A DNA stretch of 27,789 nt from Bacteroidota bacterium (GCA_025360565.1 JANYBY010000066.1:1-27789), one strand, 5' to 3'; positions 7,902 to 16,401 are shown, counted from the stretch's first letter. Translations and numbers: made by a program. Notes: generated by a model not told the origin, from the sequence alone.

Positions 7902-8201
7902 TTATTTCAATTTAGTTGCCTTTGTTATCCTTCTTGCAGCATGGTGGATCCTCACAATTGAGATAACATTTTTTTGATTTATATATATTATCCTATAATT
8001 ACCTTCTATCAATTCTCTTATATGAACCTTATTAAACTCCGGCACAATTCTTCCCGCATTTGGTATTTCGATCAACAACTTAACCCTTTGGAAAAACTTC
8101 TCGACCGTTTTCTTTCCATACAACTCCGAGTCCTTTGCAATATAATCATGAATGTCTTCCGCATCCCTTAATGCTAATTTCGTCCAAATTATTTCCGCCA
8201 T
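7902..8201 (-). CDS. type II toxin, RelE/ParE family
   Basis: A 99-residue protein with the RelE/ParE pattern: IIWTKLALRDAEDIHDYIAK at the start (two helices), AGRIVPEF in the middle, and the strand series IRELIEGNYRIIYINQ...ISIVRIHHAARR at the end. RelE members cleave mRNA at the ribosome and ParE members poison gyrase. This sequence resembles the ParE side, but the activity cannot be told from sequence alone. The start ATG at 8201 overlaps the antitoxin stop (8189-8191) by 13 bp, so translation is coupled, as is usual for these modules. No frameshift or truncation is visible. The toxin stop lies 9 bases before the CCG-domain gene start, so both modules are probably on one transcript. Confidence 0.88.
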   Translation of the reverse strand: MAEIIWTKLALRDAEDIHDYIAKDSELYGKKTVEKFFQRVKLLIEIPNAGRIVPEFNKVHIRELIEGNYRIIYINQKNVISIVRIHHAARRITKATKLK

Positions 8202-8371
8202 TTCTTTTTAAAATGAGATTCAACTTCTGCCTGACTCAGGGTTTTTCCGGTTTCAACCTGCTTTAGTCCTTTCTCAACCTTATCCATAAAAATAAGGCGC
8301 TCTAGCAATTCATCCAAATCAAATTCCTTAGGAAAATGATTTACTGTTTCTAATATTTTTGTTCTCTTCAT
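8189..8371 (-). CDS. antitoxin of the ParE/RelE-type pair
   Basis: A 60-residue charged protein starting at ATG 8371 (MKRTKILETVNHFPKEF). A longer open frame runs back to 8434, but that extension overlaps the end of the membrane Fe-S gene and is out of keeping with its compact size, so the shorter start is chosen. Features are the helix DELLERLIFMDKVEKGLKQV and the end LSQAEVESHFKKKWRK, of the kind seen in small antitoxins paired with ParE-like toxins, where a C-terminal segment wraps the toxin. No clear ribbon-helix-helix or HTH domain can be recognised, so DNA binding and autoregulation are not shown. Only 4 bases separate its start from the stop of the Fe-S gene at 8376, so it seems to rely on read-through from that operon. 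Confidence 0.75.
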   Translation of the reverse strand: MKRTKILETVNHFPKEFDLDELLERLIFMDKVEKGLKQVETGKTLSQAEVESHFKKKWRK

Positions 8372-8375
8372 ATTT

Positions 8376-9698
8376 TTAATTTTCGTTTCTCCAATTAGCT
8401 CTGTCAGATTGCGCAAACTGCCAAGGCGCGCCATTGTTTTCGGTATTGGTAAACATCATGTTCAATTCGTTTGGTGCCTGACTTTGTTCCATCACTAAAA
8501 AACGTCGCATTTCAATAATGATGGCCAAAGGATCAATGTTTACCGGACATTCCTGCACACACGCGTTACATGAATTACAGGCCCATATCTCTTCAGTACT
8601 AATGTAATCCAACAACGATTTTCCATCATCCACAAATGTTCCTTTATTCGCGTCAATATTTTTTCCCACTTCCGTTAATCGGTCGCGCGTATCCATCATT
8701 ATTTTTCGCGGCGATAATTTTTTTCCGGTCATATTTTGCGGACAGGCAGAGGTACATCTTCCGCATTCTGTGCAGGTATAAGCATCCAATAAATTTTTCC
8801 ACGAAAGATCCTGCACATCTTTTACACCAAAACGCTGAGGATGATTCGGGTCGGTTTTTGCAACGTAAGCGGGATCAAAATTCGGAGCAACCACATCAGT
8901 TACACTTTCTAAAGTGGTAAACTCTCCTTTTAATTTTAAGTTTGAAAAATACGTGTTCGGAAACCCTAACACAATGTGTAAATGTTTTGAGTAAGGCAAA
9001 TAATTTAAAAAACCAAACACCATTAAAATATGTCCCCACCACCCTACTCTTTCTATGGCGTGTAATCCGCCTTCGGACATACCACCAAAAAATAGCGGGC
9101 CCAAATAACTGCTGATAGAAAAGCCAAGCGAACCATCGTCTAAATTTTTTGCGTGCGATAAATTTTTTGAATATAAAACCTCATCTGCCCCATTCATCAT
9201 AAAAATAAAACAGATGAGTGTAAGTTCTCCCAACAAAATAAGATTGGCATCTTTCATTGGCCAGCCTTTTAATTCTTTCATATTGAGACGTGGAACTTTC
9301 AAAAGATTTCTTCTCGAAAGAAACGCGATGGTTCCAATGAAAGCGAGTACAGATAATATTTCAATGAAGCTTACCATGAAAGTATAAAATCCTCCAAGTG
9401 CCGGACGATATGCCCTATGGGTGCCGGCAATTCCATCAAAAAATATTTCGAGTAATTCAATTTGTGTAATGATGAAAGCGGCGTACAAAAAGAAATGTAG
9501 TAAAGCGGGAATGGGACGGGCAAACATTTTTTGCTGCCCGAAAGCCACGAGTAGCATGGTTTTTAAGCGCTCGCCTTTGTTTTGATCTAATTTTACTTCT
9601 TTACCCAGTAAAATATTTCGGCGTATCTTTTTTACATTGAGGGTAAACAGAACGCTTGCGCCAATTAAAAGGATGATAAATATGATCGAACTAATCAT
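8376..9698 (-). CDS. membrane 4Fe-4S protein, HdrE/NarI-like membrane region plus two ferredoxin clusters
   Basis: A 440-residue protein. The N-terminal half has several membrane helices (about 4-21, 63-85, 104-127, 152-170 and 218-236) with histidines in or near helices, such as His68, which may bind heme as in NarI-like subunits. The C-terminal part has two 4Fe-4S motifs: C309-x2-C312-x2-C315-x3-CP, and C374-x2-C377-x2-C380-x3-CP. This matches the (Fe-S)-binding proteins that pair with CCG-domain subunits in Bacteroidota and resembles HdrC/HdrE or GlpC fusions. It probably passes electrons between the quinone pool and a soluble partner, the CCG protein at 7098-7892. It follows the MlaD gene by 9 bases, and the antitoxin starts 4 bases after its stop. 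Confidence 0.87.
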   Translation of the reverse strand: MISSIIFIILLIGASVLFTLNVKKIRRNILLGKEVKLDQNKGERLKTMLLVAFGQQKMFARPIPALLHFFLYAAFIITQIELLEIFFDGIAGTHRAYRPALGGFYTFMVSFIEILSVLAFIGTIAFLSRRNLLKVPRLNMKELKGWPMKDANLILLGELTLICFIFMMNGADEVLYSKNLSHAKNLDDGSLGFSISSYLGPLFFGGMSEGGLHAIERVGWWGHILMVFGFLNYLPYSKHLHIVLGFPNTYFSNLKLKGEFTTLESVTDVVAPNFDPAYVAKTDPNHPQRFGVKDVQDLSWKNLLDAYTCTECGRCTSACPQNMTGKKLSPRKIMMDTRDRLTEVGKNIDANKGTFVDDGKSLLDYISTEEIWACNSCNACVQECPVNIDPLAIIIEMRRFLVMEQSQAPNELNMMFTNTENNGAPWQFAQSDRANWRNEN

Positions 9699-9707
9699 AA
9701 AAAAAAT

Positions 9708-10694
9708 TTAATCCTTAGGTTTATTTTTTCTCTTTTCTTTTCTGCCAAAAACAGAAAAGTGAATATATCTTTCAGGATTGATCCGCAGATCCTTCAACAA
9801 TTTATCCAGATCGTTTGAGGATTTATTTAAGTTATTATACAGCGAATCGTTTTTAGCCAATTTACCCAAAGTACCTTGCCCCTCGTTAATTCTAGTGAGG
9901 GCAATATTTAATTGTCCTAACGATTTCTCAGCATTATTAACCGCATCCGCTATTTTTGCTTTGGCAAGTGTATCTGTAATATTATTTATGTTACCGAGAA
10001 TATTATCAATTTTTTGCATGTTCCTGCTCAGGTTAGAGCTAATACTATTTATGTTTGAAAGTATAGATGAAATTTTTACTTTTTCGCTGCCCACCAGATC
10101 ATCCAATTTATAGGCCGTTTGCTCTAAACTTAAAATTGCTTTCCGAACGCCTTCAAAAGATTTATCCAAATTATCGCGGGTTTTCGCGTTTAAAATAGAG
10201 CTCACCACGCCAATAACGCTATCCATTGTAACAATTAATTTTTCGGCTTTTGCCTGAATAGGGGCAATGCGTTTATCTAACGATTCTTTAAAACCTTCTT
10301 CAGATCTTGCAACTAAAGTATCTCCGCTTTTTACATTTTCTTTTGAATCACTGAAAATAAGATCCACCGCTTTTGAACCTAAGAGATCGGAACTAACCGC
10401 CTTTGCAACTGAGTGTTTTGGAATGTCGACATTTTCAGTGAGCAAAAATTTAACCAAAACACGGTTTGTATCCTGAACTTTTATGAGGGTGATCTCGGTA
10501 ATTTGCCCCACTTTAAAACCTTTGATGAGCACGGGATTAGCTGGAATTAATCCGTCAATTTTAGGATAAACCGCGTACAAATAATATTTATTGGTAAAAA
10601 TATTTGAGCCCTTTAAATAGTTAATGCCCCAAACAAACGCTGCTATGGCGCAAAGTACAACTATACCGATCTTGAATTCTTTACTTACCTTCAC
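9708..10694 (-). CDS. MlaD/MCE-family lipid-transport substrate-binding protein
   Basis: A 328-residue protein. One membrane helix at about residues 8-24 (IGIVVLCAIAAFVWGI) is followed by an MCE/MlaD domain at about 36-115, with the characteristic YPKIDGLIPANPVLIKGFKV segment. A long coiled-coil-like helical tail (about 130-300) follows and ends in a basic stretch (GRKEKRKNKPKD). MCE proteins form rings that carry phospholipids between the membranes as part of an ABC transporter; the permease and ATPase are not in this window. The start is a GTG at 10694 (GTG AAG GTA AGT), which gives the standard MKVSKEFKIGI opening. It heads the packed minus-strand run, with the Fe-S gene 9 bases downstream. 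Confidence 0.9.
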   Translation of the reverse strand: MKVSKEFKIGIVVLCAIAAFVWGINYLKGSNIFTNKYYLYAVYPKIDGLIPANPVLIKGFKVGQITEITLIKVQDTNRVLVKFLLTENVDIPKHSVAKAVSSDLLGSKAVDLIFSDSKENVKSGDTLVARSEEGFKESLDKRIAPIQAKAEKLIVTMDSVIGVVSSILNAKTRDNLDKSFEGVRKAILSLEQTAYKLDDLVGSEKVKISSILSNINSISSNLSRNMQKIDNILGNINNITDTLAKAKIADAVNNAEKSLGQLNIALTRINEGQGTLGKLAKNDSLYNNLNKSSNDLDKLLKDLRINPERYIHFSVFGRKEKRKNKPKD

Positions 10695-10787
10695 AAAAAG
10701 AATTAAATTTAAAGGTTAAAGATACGGATTTTAATTGATTTATAGGGTATAGAACTAAACAACAAAAGAATGAGAAACTCTTTTTTT

Positions 10788-10867
10788 AACACAGAGTTGA
10801 GGAGGCGCAGAGCCGCTGGGTTTATATTTTATTCTCTGCGCCTCAGTGTCTCTTGTACCTCTGTGTT
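10788..10867. repeat. nested palindromic repeat (CACAGAG / CGCAGAG type)
   Basis: There is an outer 9-bp inverted repeat (AACACAGAG at 10788-10796 with CTCTGTGTT at 10859-10867) and an inner 11-bp perfect one (GAGGCGCAGAG at 10802-10812 with CTCTGCGCCTC at 10834-10844) around a 21-base AT-rich loop. It lies between the divergent mlaD-like and trmH-like genes, so it is not a simple terminator. The layout resembles dispersed palindromic elements with CxCAGAG motifs. Only one copy is in this window. Confidence 0.65.
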
Positions 10868-10891
10868 TAAACTTAAATTAAAGCACGGCCA

Positions 10892-11416
10892 ATGAATCTG
10901 AAATTAAAGAATAACGACCTTGAAAGATTAAGCGTTGACGAATTTAAAAGTTCTGAAAAAAATAAGATCGTTTTGGTGTTAGATAATGTGCGAAGTTTAA
11001 ACAATGTTGGGTCTGTTTTCAGGACATCAGACGCTTTTTTGATAGAAGAAATTATTTTGTGCGGTGTTACCGGAACCCCGCCCAATAAGGAAATTGAAAA
11101 AACGGCACTTGGTGCCACCTCTACCGTAAAATGGACTTACGCTAAAACAACCTTGGAAGCCATTGAAAAATTAAAACAAAAAAATTACAGGATATATAGC
11201 GTTGAACAAGCCGAAAAAAGTATTACGCTGAATGAATTTGAATGGAAGAACGAACCCGTTGCTTTGGTTTTTGGCAACGAAGTATACGGCGTTGAGCAGG
11301 ATGTTATAAATGTTTGTGATGGGGTGATTGAAATTCCGCAAGCGGGAACAAAACATTCGTTTAATATTTCGGTGAGCGTTGGAATTGTTTTGTGGGAAAT
11401 GCTGAGGGGGAGATAG
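10892..11416 (+). CDS. TrmH/SpoU-family RNA 2'-O-methyltransferase
   Basis: A 174-residue protein with the three SPOUT motifs of the TrmH group. Motif 1 is at about residues 29-46 (NVRSLNNVGSVFRTSDAF), motif 2 at about 128-134 (FGNEVYG), and motif 3 near the end (IPQAGTKHSFNISVSVGIVLWE), where Ser-(F/L)-Asn and the knot bind S-adenosylmethionine. Such enzymes methylate a ribose 2'-OH in tRNA or rRNA; the exact target site is not predictable here. It is short, lacks the N-terminal substrate-binding domain of RlmB-type enzymes, and fits the single-domain class. It is convergent with the helicase gene: the two stop codons are 2 bases apart with no terminator between them. Confidence 0.88.
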   Translation: MNLKLKNNDLERLSVDEFKSSEKNKIVLVLDNVRSLNNVGSVFRTSDAFLIEEIILCGVTGTPPNKEIEKTALGATSTVKWTYAKTTLEAIEKLKQKNYRIYSVEQAEKSITLNEFEWKNEPVALVFGNEVYGVEQDVINVCDGVIEIPQAGTKHSFNISVSVGIVLWEMLRGR

Positions 11417-11418
11417 AT

Positions 11419-13923
11419 CTACTTTTTATTTTTAAACGCCACCATATATCTGATCTCACTATAAGAAATATTTTCCGGTAAAATATTTTTGATCACACTT
11501 ATTCCACTTTCTTTTTTAAACTCTTTCAAAGCATTTAAGATCACATTTTGTTTTTCGCGGCTTACTAAATAATCCACATTTAATTCTCCGCTTTCAATGT
11601 AAGGCGTTAAATGCCCTTCAACGGTTGTTAAAGCAAAACCTCTTTCCTTCGCAATCTCTTCCAGCTTCATTCCCTTTTTATAGAGCTTGTATGTTTCCTC
11701 TTTTGTGTTGGGTTTGCTTGCTTTAGAAGGCGATTCGCCCGTTGCAGTTTTTTCTTTTTTCGACTTTTTTCCTTTCTTAGTCACCACAGCATCCATGCCG
11801 GTTTCTAAATTATGTTCCAGCATATAATCTTTAATCACTTTTAAAAACCGATCACCATAAGAAGAAACTTTTGCCTCGCCAAAGCCCGAAATTTTTAATA
11901 AATGTTCTTCCGTTGCGGGTAAAAAATTAGTGAGTTCAACCAATGTTTTTGCGTTTGCCACCATGTAAATTGGTTTGTGCTCTTCGTTGCAGATCTCATC
12001 GCGCAATAAAGCCAATTCCCTGTATAATTGCGGGTATTTTGCATCGCCGGTAACTTTGGTGTTTTTTGCGCTGGCTAAAATATTAATTTTTGTGTCGGGG
12101 TATTTTAAACTCAATTTATTTTTTACAAAATCCGAAAATACAAATGCTTTTTTACAAGTACCGATCAGACTTTTTTTCTGATAAAAATTCTCAAATAGAG
12201 TTTGTAAGCTTTCGTTCAGGTCACCGGCTGCTTCCCTACTCTCGGTTCGCATAACGCAATCCTTTAATAATGCCAAACAATTTTCACATTCGGCTTCAAA
12301 ATAAATTGCCGCTTTGTTTATTCTGCTTTGCAGCTCCGGATCCTGCTCCAAGTTCTGCGCCCTGTCCATCAAACCCGCCAACTGATTTTGAAATTTAGAA
12401 GCCACATCCGCTATCGCGTCAATTTTTACAAACAGATCATTGGCCCATTCAAATCCATCGGCATTGATCTTGCTTTTATGCATTTGTAAAAATCCCGCAA
12501 TGTCTCCGCGCGTTTGTTTTATTTCGGTAAGATCGAACAGATTCAATAAAACTGTTTTTACGTAATTTTTTTGCGCCTCGCTGAATAAATTACTTACCTG
12601 TTCGTTATTGTGTTTATTCTCTGCAAAGCCCACAATTTTTTTATCGTTGAGCAAACTTTCCGGATTTATTTTTGAGCTTAGCGTTAATCCTTTTAATCCC
12701 CGGCAGCGACTGAGCGCCACATAAACTTGCCCGCTGCTAAAGGCTTCAGCCGCATCAATAATTAATTTATCAAAAGTTAATCCCTGGCTTTTATGTATTG
12801 TAATGGCCCAAGCCAAACGCAATGGGTATTGATTAAACGTTCCTAAAACTTCCTCATCAATGTGTTTGGTAGATCTGTCAACTTTAAACGAAACATTTGT
12901 CCATGCTTCTTTCGGCACTTCAATTTCGTAAGAATCTTCTTCGCATTTAACTTTTATTTTTTCCTTATCAATGTAAGATACAATGCCAATCTTTCCATTG
13001 TAATAATTTTTCTCGTTGTTATTTTTCAGGAACATCACACGGGTTCCTTTTTTTAGAATCAATTCTTCTTCGGCCGGATAATTTTTTTCGGAGAACAAAC
13101 CTTCTACTTTACATTTAAATTTGAATTCCTTGTCCGGCAAGGCTTTCAGAGCCGAAGCGTTAATTTCATCTGCCTTTCGGTTATGAGTTGTCAGTGTAAT
13201 GTTTTCGCGGTAATCATTCTGCGAAATGTTTGCTTTGTAATGCGAGTTGAGTAATTGCAGACTTTCAAAATCTAAAATATTATTTCTAACCTTATTCAGC
13301 AGGTCAATAAATGTTTGTTCGTTTTGCCGGTAAATTTTTTCGAGTTCGATATAAACAGGAGGATTTTTTTTGATCACCATACTGTCGAAAAAAAACGGGC
13401 TGTTGTAAACCTCGCTCAAAATGCGCCACTCTTCGTGTTGCACCACGGGCGGCAACTGGTACATATCGCCAATGAGCATAACCTGAACACCACCAAAAGG
13501 CAAATGCCATTTTTTTCGTGTTTGCCTCAGGGTAATGTCAATTTGGTCGAGCATATCAGCGCGTACCATACTAACTTCATCGATCACCAGCAATTCTAAA
13601 TTCCGGAAAATACCAAGGCGCTGTGAATTGTATTTTGGAACAGGTAACTTTGAATGATCTATCTCGCCCGATTCGGAAACCGGCGGTAAAAAAGGCGTAA
13701 AAGCAAATTGAAAAAAAGAATGTATGGTGGCTCCGCCCGCGTTAATAGCGGCCACGCCGGTTGGCGCAACAACGGCCATTTGTTTGTAGGTATTTTGCCG
13801 AATGTACTTTAATAAGGTTGTTTTACCTGTTCCCGCTTTGCCGGTTAAAAAGATCAATTGATTGGTTCTGTTCACAAAACTCAGAACCTGTTCAAATTGA
13901 ATATTTATTTCAATGCCCTCCAT
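11419..13923 (-). CDS. Pif1/RecD-like helicase with HRDC and C-terminal HTH domains
   Basis: A superfamily 1 helicase of 834 residues from ATG 13923; a TTG at 13932 would add three residues and is less likely. Walker A GKAGTGKTT is at about 28-36 and Walker B VIDE at about 113-116. Later come the GxPP-type segment (LIGDMYQLPPV) and the motif HKSQGLTFDK...QVYVALSRCRGLKGL, typical of Pif1/RecD enzymes. An HRDC-like domain (LYRELALLRDEICNEEHKPI) and a C-terminal winged-helix/HTH region (EETYKLYKKGMKLEEIAKER) follow. In this family 5'-3' unwinding serves replication and G-quadruplex or R-loop resolution; the HRDC and HTH regions add nucleic-acid binding. The linker at about 720-750 is Lys/Ser-rich and low complexity. 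It is convergent with trmH-like and divergent from the aldehyde dehydrogenase gene. Confidence 0.9.
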   Translation of the reverse strand: MEGIEINIQFEQVLSFVNRTNQLIFLTGKAGTGKTTLLKYIRQNTYKQMAVVAPTGVAAINAGGATIHSFFQFAFTPFLPPVSESGEIDHSKLPVPKYNSQRLGIFRNLELLVIDEVSMVRADMLDQIDITLRQTRKKWHLPFGGVQVMLIGDMYQLPPVVQHEEWRILSEVYNSPFFFDSMVIKKNPPVYIELEKIYRQNEQTFIDLLNKVRNNILDFESLQLLNSHYKANISQNDYRENITLTTHNRKADEINASALKALPDKEFKFKCKVEGLFSEKNYPAEEELILKKGTRVMFLKNNNEKNYYNGKIGIVSYIDKEKIKVKCEEDSYEIEVPKEAWTNVSFKVDRSTKHIDEEVLGTFNQYPLRLAWAITIHKSQGLTFDKLIIDAAEAFSSGQVYVALSRCRGLKGLTLSSKINPESLLNDKKIVGFAENKHNNEQVSNLFSEAQKNYVKTVLLNLFDLTEIKQTRGDIAGFLQMHKSKINADGFEWANDLFVKIDAIADVASKFQNQLAGLMDRAQNLEQDPELQSRINKAAIYFEAECENCLALLKDCVMRTESREAAGDLNESLQTLFENFYQKKSLIGTCKKAFVFSDFVKNKLSLKYPDTKINILASAKNTKVTGDAKYPQLYRELALLRDEICNEEHKPIYMVANAKTLVELTNFLPATEEHLLKISGFGEAKVSSYGDRFLKVIKDYMLEHNLETGMDAVVTKKGKKSKKEKTATGESPSKASKPNTKEETYKLYKKGMKLEEIAKERGFALTTVEGHLTPYIESGELNVDYLVSREKQNVILNALKEFKKESGISVIKNILPENISYSEIRYMVAFKNKK

Positions 13924-13958
13924 TAAACGCAAAGTAAAGAAAATTTATAACTTTAAAC

Positions 13959-13966
13959 TATATTTG
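13959..13966 (+). promoter_or_regulatory. Bacteroidota -7 promoter motif for the aldehyde dehydrogenase gene
   Basis: TATATTTG matches TAnnTTTG exactly and ends 13 bases before the ATG at 13980, giving a very short leader. No -33 TTG is evident upstream. The 56-bp gap also has to serve the divergent helicase gene. Confidence 0.45.
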
Positions 13967-13979
13967 AAAAGGTAAAAAT

Positions 13980-15395
13980 ATGAACGAATATAAAATTTAT
14001 TGCGGCGGCGAATTTATTACAACGGATACTAAACTTCCGGTTATGAATAAATACACCAACGAATTATTTGAGCAAACCTCGCTGGCAAATAAATTGGTTT
14101 TAGATATTGCCATTAAGGCGGCGGAAGAAGCAAAAGAAGCCTGCAAAAATTTATCTTCTTCCGAAAAATATGAAATTTTAAAATTTATTTCGGAACATTT
14201 ATTTAAAGATAAAAAAAGATTATCGCAGATCTTATGCATCGAAAGCGCAAAGCCGCTGCGTTACGCCCTCGCCGAAATTGAAAGAGCCGCGCAAACCTTT
14301 TTAATAGCCGCCGAAGAAAGCAAACGTTTACCCAAAGAATATATTAGTTTAGACTGGACACTTGGCACAAAAAATAAAGAAGGCTTTATAAAATATTTTC
14401 CGGTGGGTATAGTTGGCGGAATTTCTCCTTTTAATTTTCCGTTAAATTTAGCGGCGCATAAAATTGCACCGGCCATCGCGGCGGGTTGTCCCATTATTTT
14501 AAAGCCGGCCTCGGCAACACCTTTGAGTACGTTAGAACTCGCTAAGATTATTTCTCAAACCAATTTACCAAAAGGTGCTGTTTCAATTTTACCGATGAAC
14601 AGAGTCACCGGCAATTTATTGGTAACAGATGACCGAATTAATTTATTGAGTTTTACCGGTTCGCCCGAAATTGGCTGGGAATTAAAAAAGCAAAGCGGTA
14701 AAAAGAAAGTGGTTTTAGAATTGGGCGGAAACGCAGGCGTAATTGTAACCGCAAGTGCTGATCTGGAAGATGCATTAGACAAATCGTTAATCGGTGCGTT
14801 TGCATATAGCGGACAGATCTGTATTCACGCACAGCGATTTTTTATTCATAAAGAGATCTTTGAAAAATTTTCTAAGGCTTTTGTTCAGCGAACAAAAAAA
14901 TTAAATTTCGGTAATCCCTTAAATCCCGAAACGGATGTAAGTGATCTGATAGATGAGGCCAACGCCGTGCGGGTAGAAAGTTGGGTAAAAGAAGCCGTTG
15001 ATCAGGGCGCAAAATTATTGTGCGGCGGAAAGCGTACCGGAAATTATGTTGAACCCACCATACTTACCAATTGCAATATTAACATGAAAGTTTTTGGGGA
15101 AGAAGTTTTTGGCCCGGTTATTTGTTTGGAAGAATACGACGGCACTATTGAAAACGCGGTGTCAAAAATAAACGATTCAAAATTCGGATTGCAGTGCGGT
15201 ATTTTTACCGATTCGGTAGCTGAATTAAATTACGCGTTTAAGAACTGCAGTGTTGGCGGGGTGATCCATAACGATTCGCCCATAGTTCGTTACGATCAAA
15301 TGCCTTATGGCGGTAATAAAGAAAGTGGTTTAGGAAGAGAAGGCGTTAAATATGCTATTTTGGAAATGATGGAAGCGAGAGTTTTAGTACATTAG
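13980..15395 (+). CDS. NAD(P)-dependent aldehyde dehydrogenase
   Basis: A 471-residue member of the ALDH superfamily with a complete active site: Asn152 in SPFNFPLN, Lys175 in ILKPAS, Glu247 in LELGGN, and the catalytic Cys281 in SGQICIHAQRF. The GSxxxG cofactor motif appears as TGSPEIGWELKK, and the C-terminal EVFGPV motif is present. It oxidises an aldehyde to an acid using NAD or NADP. The substrate is not clear; the sequence looks closest to the GapN/lactaldehyde/succinate-semialdehyde-like group and is not a clear match to one enzyme. The aldo/keto reductase gene starts 16 bases downstream, so the two may handle the same class of carbonyl compounds. Confidence 0.9.
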   Translation: MNEYKIYCGGEFITTDTKLPVMNKYTNELFEQTSLANKLVLDIAIKAAEEAKEACKNLSSSEKYEILKFISEHLFKDKKRLSQILCIESAKPLRYALAEIERAAQTFLIAAEESKRLPKEYISLDWTLGTKNKEGFIKYFPVGIVGGISPFNFPLNLAAHKIAPAIAAGCPIILKPASATPLSTLELAKIISQTNLPKGAVSILPMNRVTGNLLVTDDRINLLSFTGSPEIGWELKKQSGKKKVVLELGGNAGVIVTASADLEDALDKSLIGAFAYSGQICIHAQRFFIHKEIFEKFSKAFVQRTKKLNFGNPLNPETDVSDLIDEANAVRVESWVKEAVDQGAKLLCGGKRTGNYVEPTILTNCNINMKVFGEEVFGPVICLEEYDGTIENAVSKINDSKFGLQCGIFTDSVAELNYAFKNCSVGGVIHNDSPIVRYDQMPYGGNKESGLGREGVKYAILEMMEARVLVH

Positions 15396-15411
15396 CGTTT
15401 CTTAAATTAAG

Positions 15412-16401
15412 ATGATGGAATACAGAAGACTTGGCAGATCGGGATTACAGGTAAGTTTACTTTCATTTGGAAGTTGGGTAACCTTTGGCAAACAAATTGG
15501 GGATAACACAGCCGACGAATTAATGAGCGTTGCTTACGAAGGCGGTGTTAATTTTTTTGACAATGCCGAAATTTATGCCAGAGGCAAGTCGGAGACCGTT
15601 ATGGGAGAGATCTTAAAAAAGAAAAATTGGGCGCGCAGCTCGTATATTGTTAGCAGTAAAGTTTTTTTCGGGTTTGAGGACGACAAACCAAATCAGAAAG
15701 GCCTTTCACGTAAACACATTATAGAAGGTTGCCACGCCGCTATGAAAAGGTTGCAGGTAGATTATATCGATCTGTTTTTTTGTCACCGCCCCGATAAAAA
15801 CACGCCCATTGAAGAAACCGTTTGGGCAATGAATACCCTTATTCAACAAGGAAAAATTTTATATTGGGGAACAAGCGAGTGGAACAACGATGAAATAATG
15901 GCAGCTTTTGTTTTTGCAGAACGCAATCATTTAATTGGGCCAACCATGGAACAACCTCAATACAACATGTTTGAAAGAACAAAAATTGAAAAAGATCATT
16001 TATTACTATTTCGCGATTTTGGTTTGGGAACTACAATATGGAGTCCGTTAGCAAGCGGATTATTGACCGGAAAATATAATGATGCCATGCCAACCGATAA
16101 CCGTTTACATATAGAAGGAATGGATTGGTTAAAAGAACGTACGCTTGGAGATGTTACAAGGATTGAAAAAACAAAACAGTTAGATAAATTAGCAAAAGAA
16201 CTTGGAACAAATTTACCAAAGCTGGCCATTGCCTGGTGTGCAAAAAATCCAAATGTTAGCACCGTAATTTTAGGCGCGAGTAAGCCCGCACAATTAAAAG
16301 AAACATTAACTTCTTTAGAAGTTGTGCCTTTAATTACACCGGAAGTTTCTGAAAAAATTGAAGTGATCTTAAAAAATAAACCTAGCCTTCCATTGTTTTA
16401 A
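15412..16401 (+). CDS. aldo/keto reductase, Kv-beta-like (AKR6-type)
   Basis: A 329-residue NADPH-dependent carbonyl reductase. The catalytic tetrad is visible: Asp50 and Tyr55 (FFDNAEIYARGKSE), Lys83 (SSKVFF) and His125 (FFCHRPD). The opening MEYRRLGRSGLQVSLLSFGS and the ETVMGEILKK segment match the voltage-gated-channel beta-subunit-like AKR group found in many bacteria. The C-terminal STVILGASKPAQLKE is the cofactor 2'-phosphate-binding segment. No membrane or signal sequence is seen, so it is cytoplasmic. ATG at 15412 is followed at once by a second ATG at 15415, and either could start translation. It lies 16 bases after the aldehyde dehydrogenase and is likely co-transcribed. Confidence 0.92.
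   Translation: MMEYRRLGRSGLQVSLLSFGSWVTFGKQIGDNTADELMSVAYEGGVNFFDNAEIYARGKSETVMGEILKKKNWARSSYIVSSKVFFGFEDDKPNQKGLSRKHIIEGCHAAMKRLQVDYIDLFFCHRPDKNTPIEETVWAMNTLIQQGKILYWGTSEWNNDEIMAAFVFAERNHLIGPTMEQPQYNMFERTKIEKDHLLLFRDFGLGTTIWSPLASGLLTGKYNDAMPTDNRLHIEGMDWLKERTLGDVTRIEKTKQLDKLAKELGTNLPKLAIAWCAKNPNVSTVILGASKPAQLKETLTSLEVVPLITPEVSEKIEVILKNKPSLPLF

Noticed and set aside
8372..8434. N-terminal extension of the antitoxin
   Set aside because: It overlaps the coding end of the Fe-S gene; ATG at 8371 directly after that stop is a much better start.
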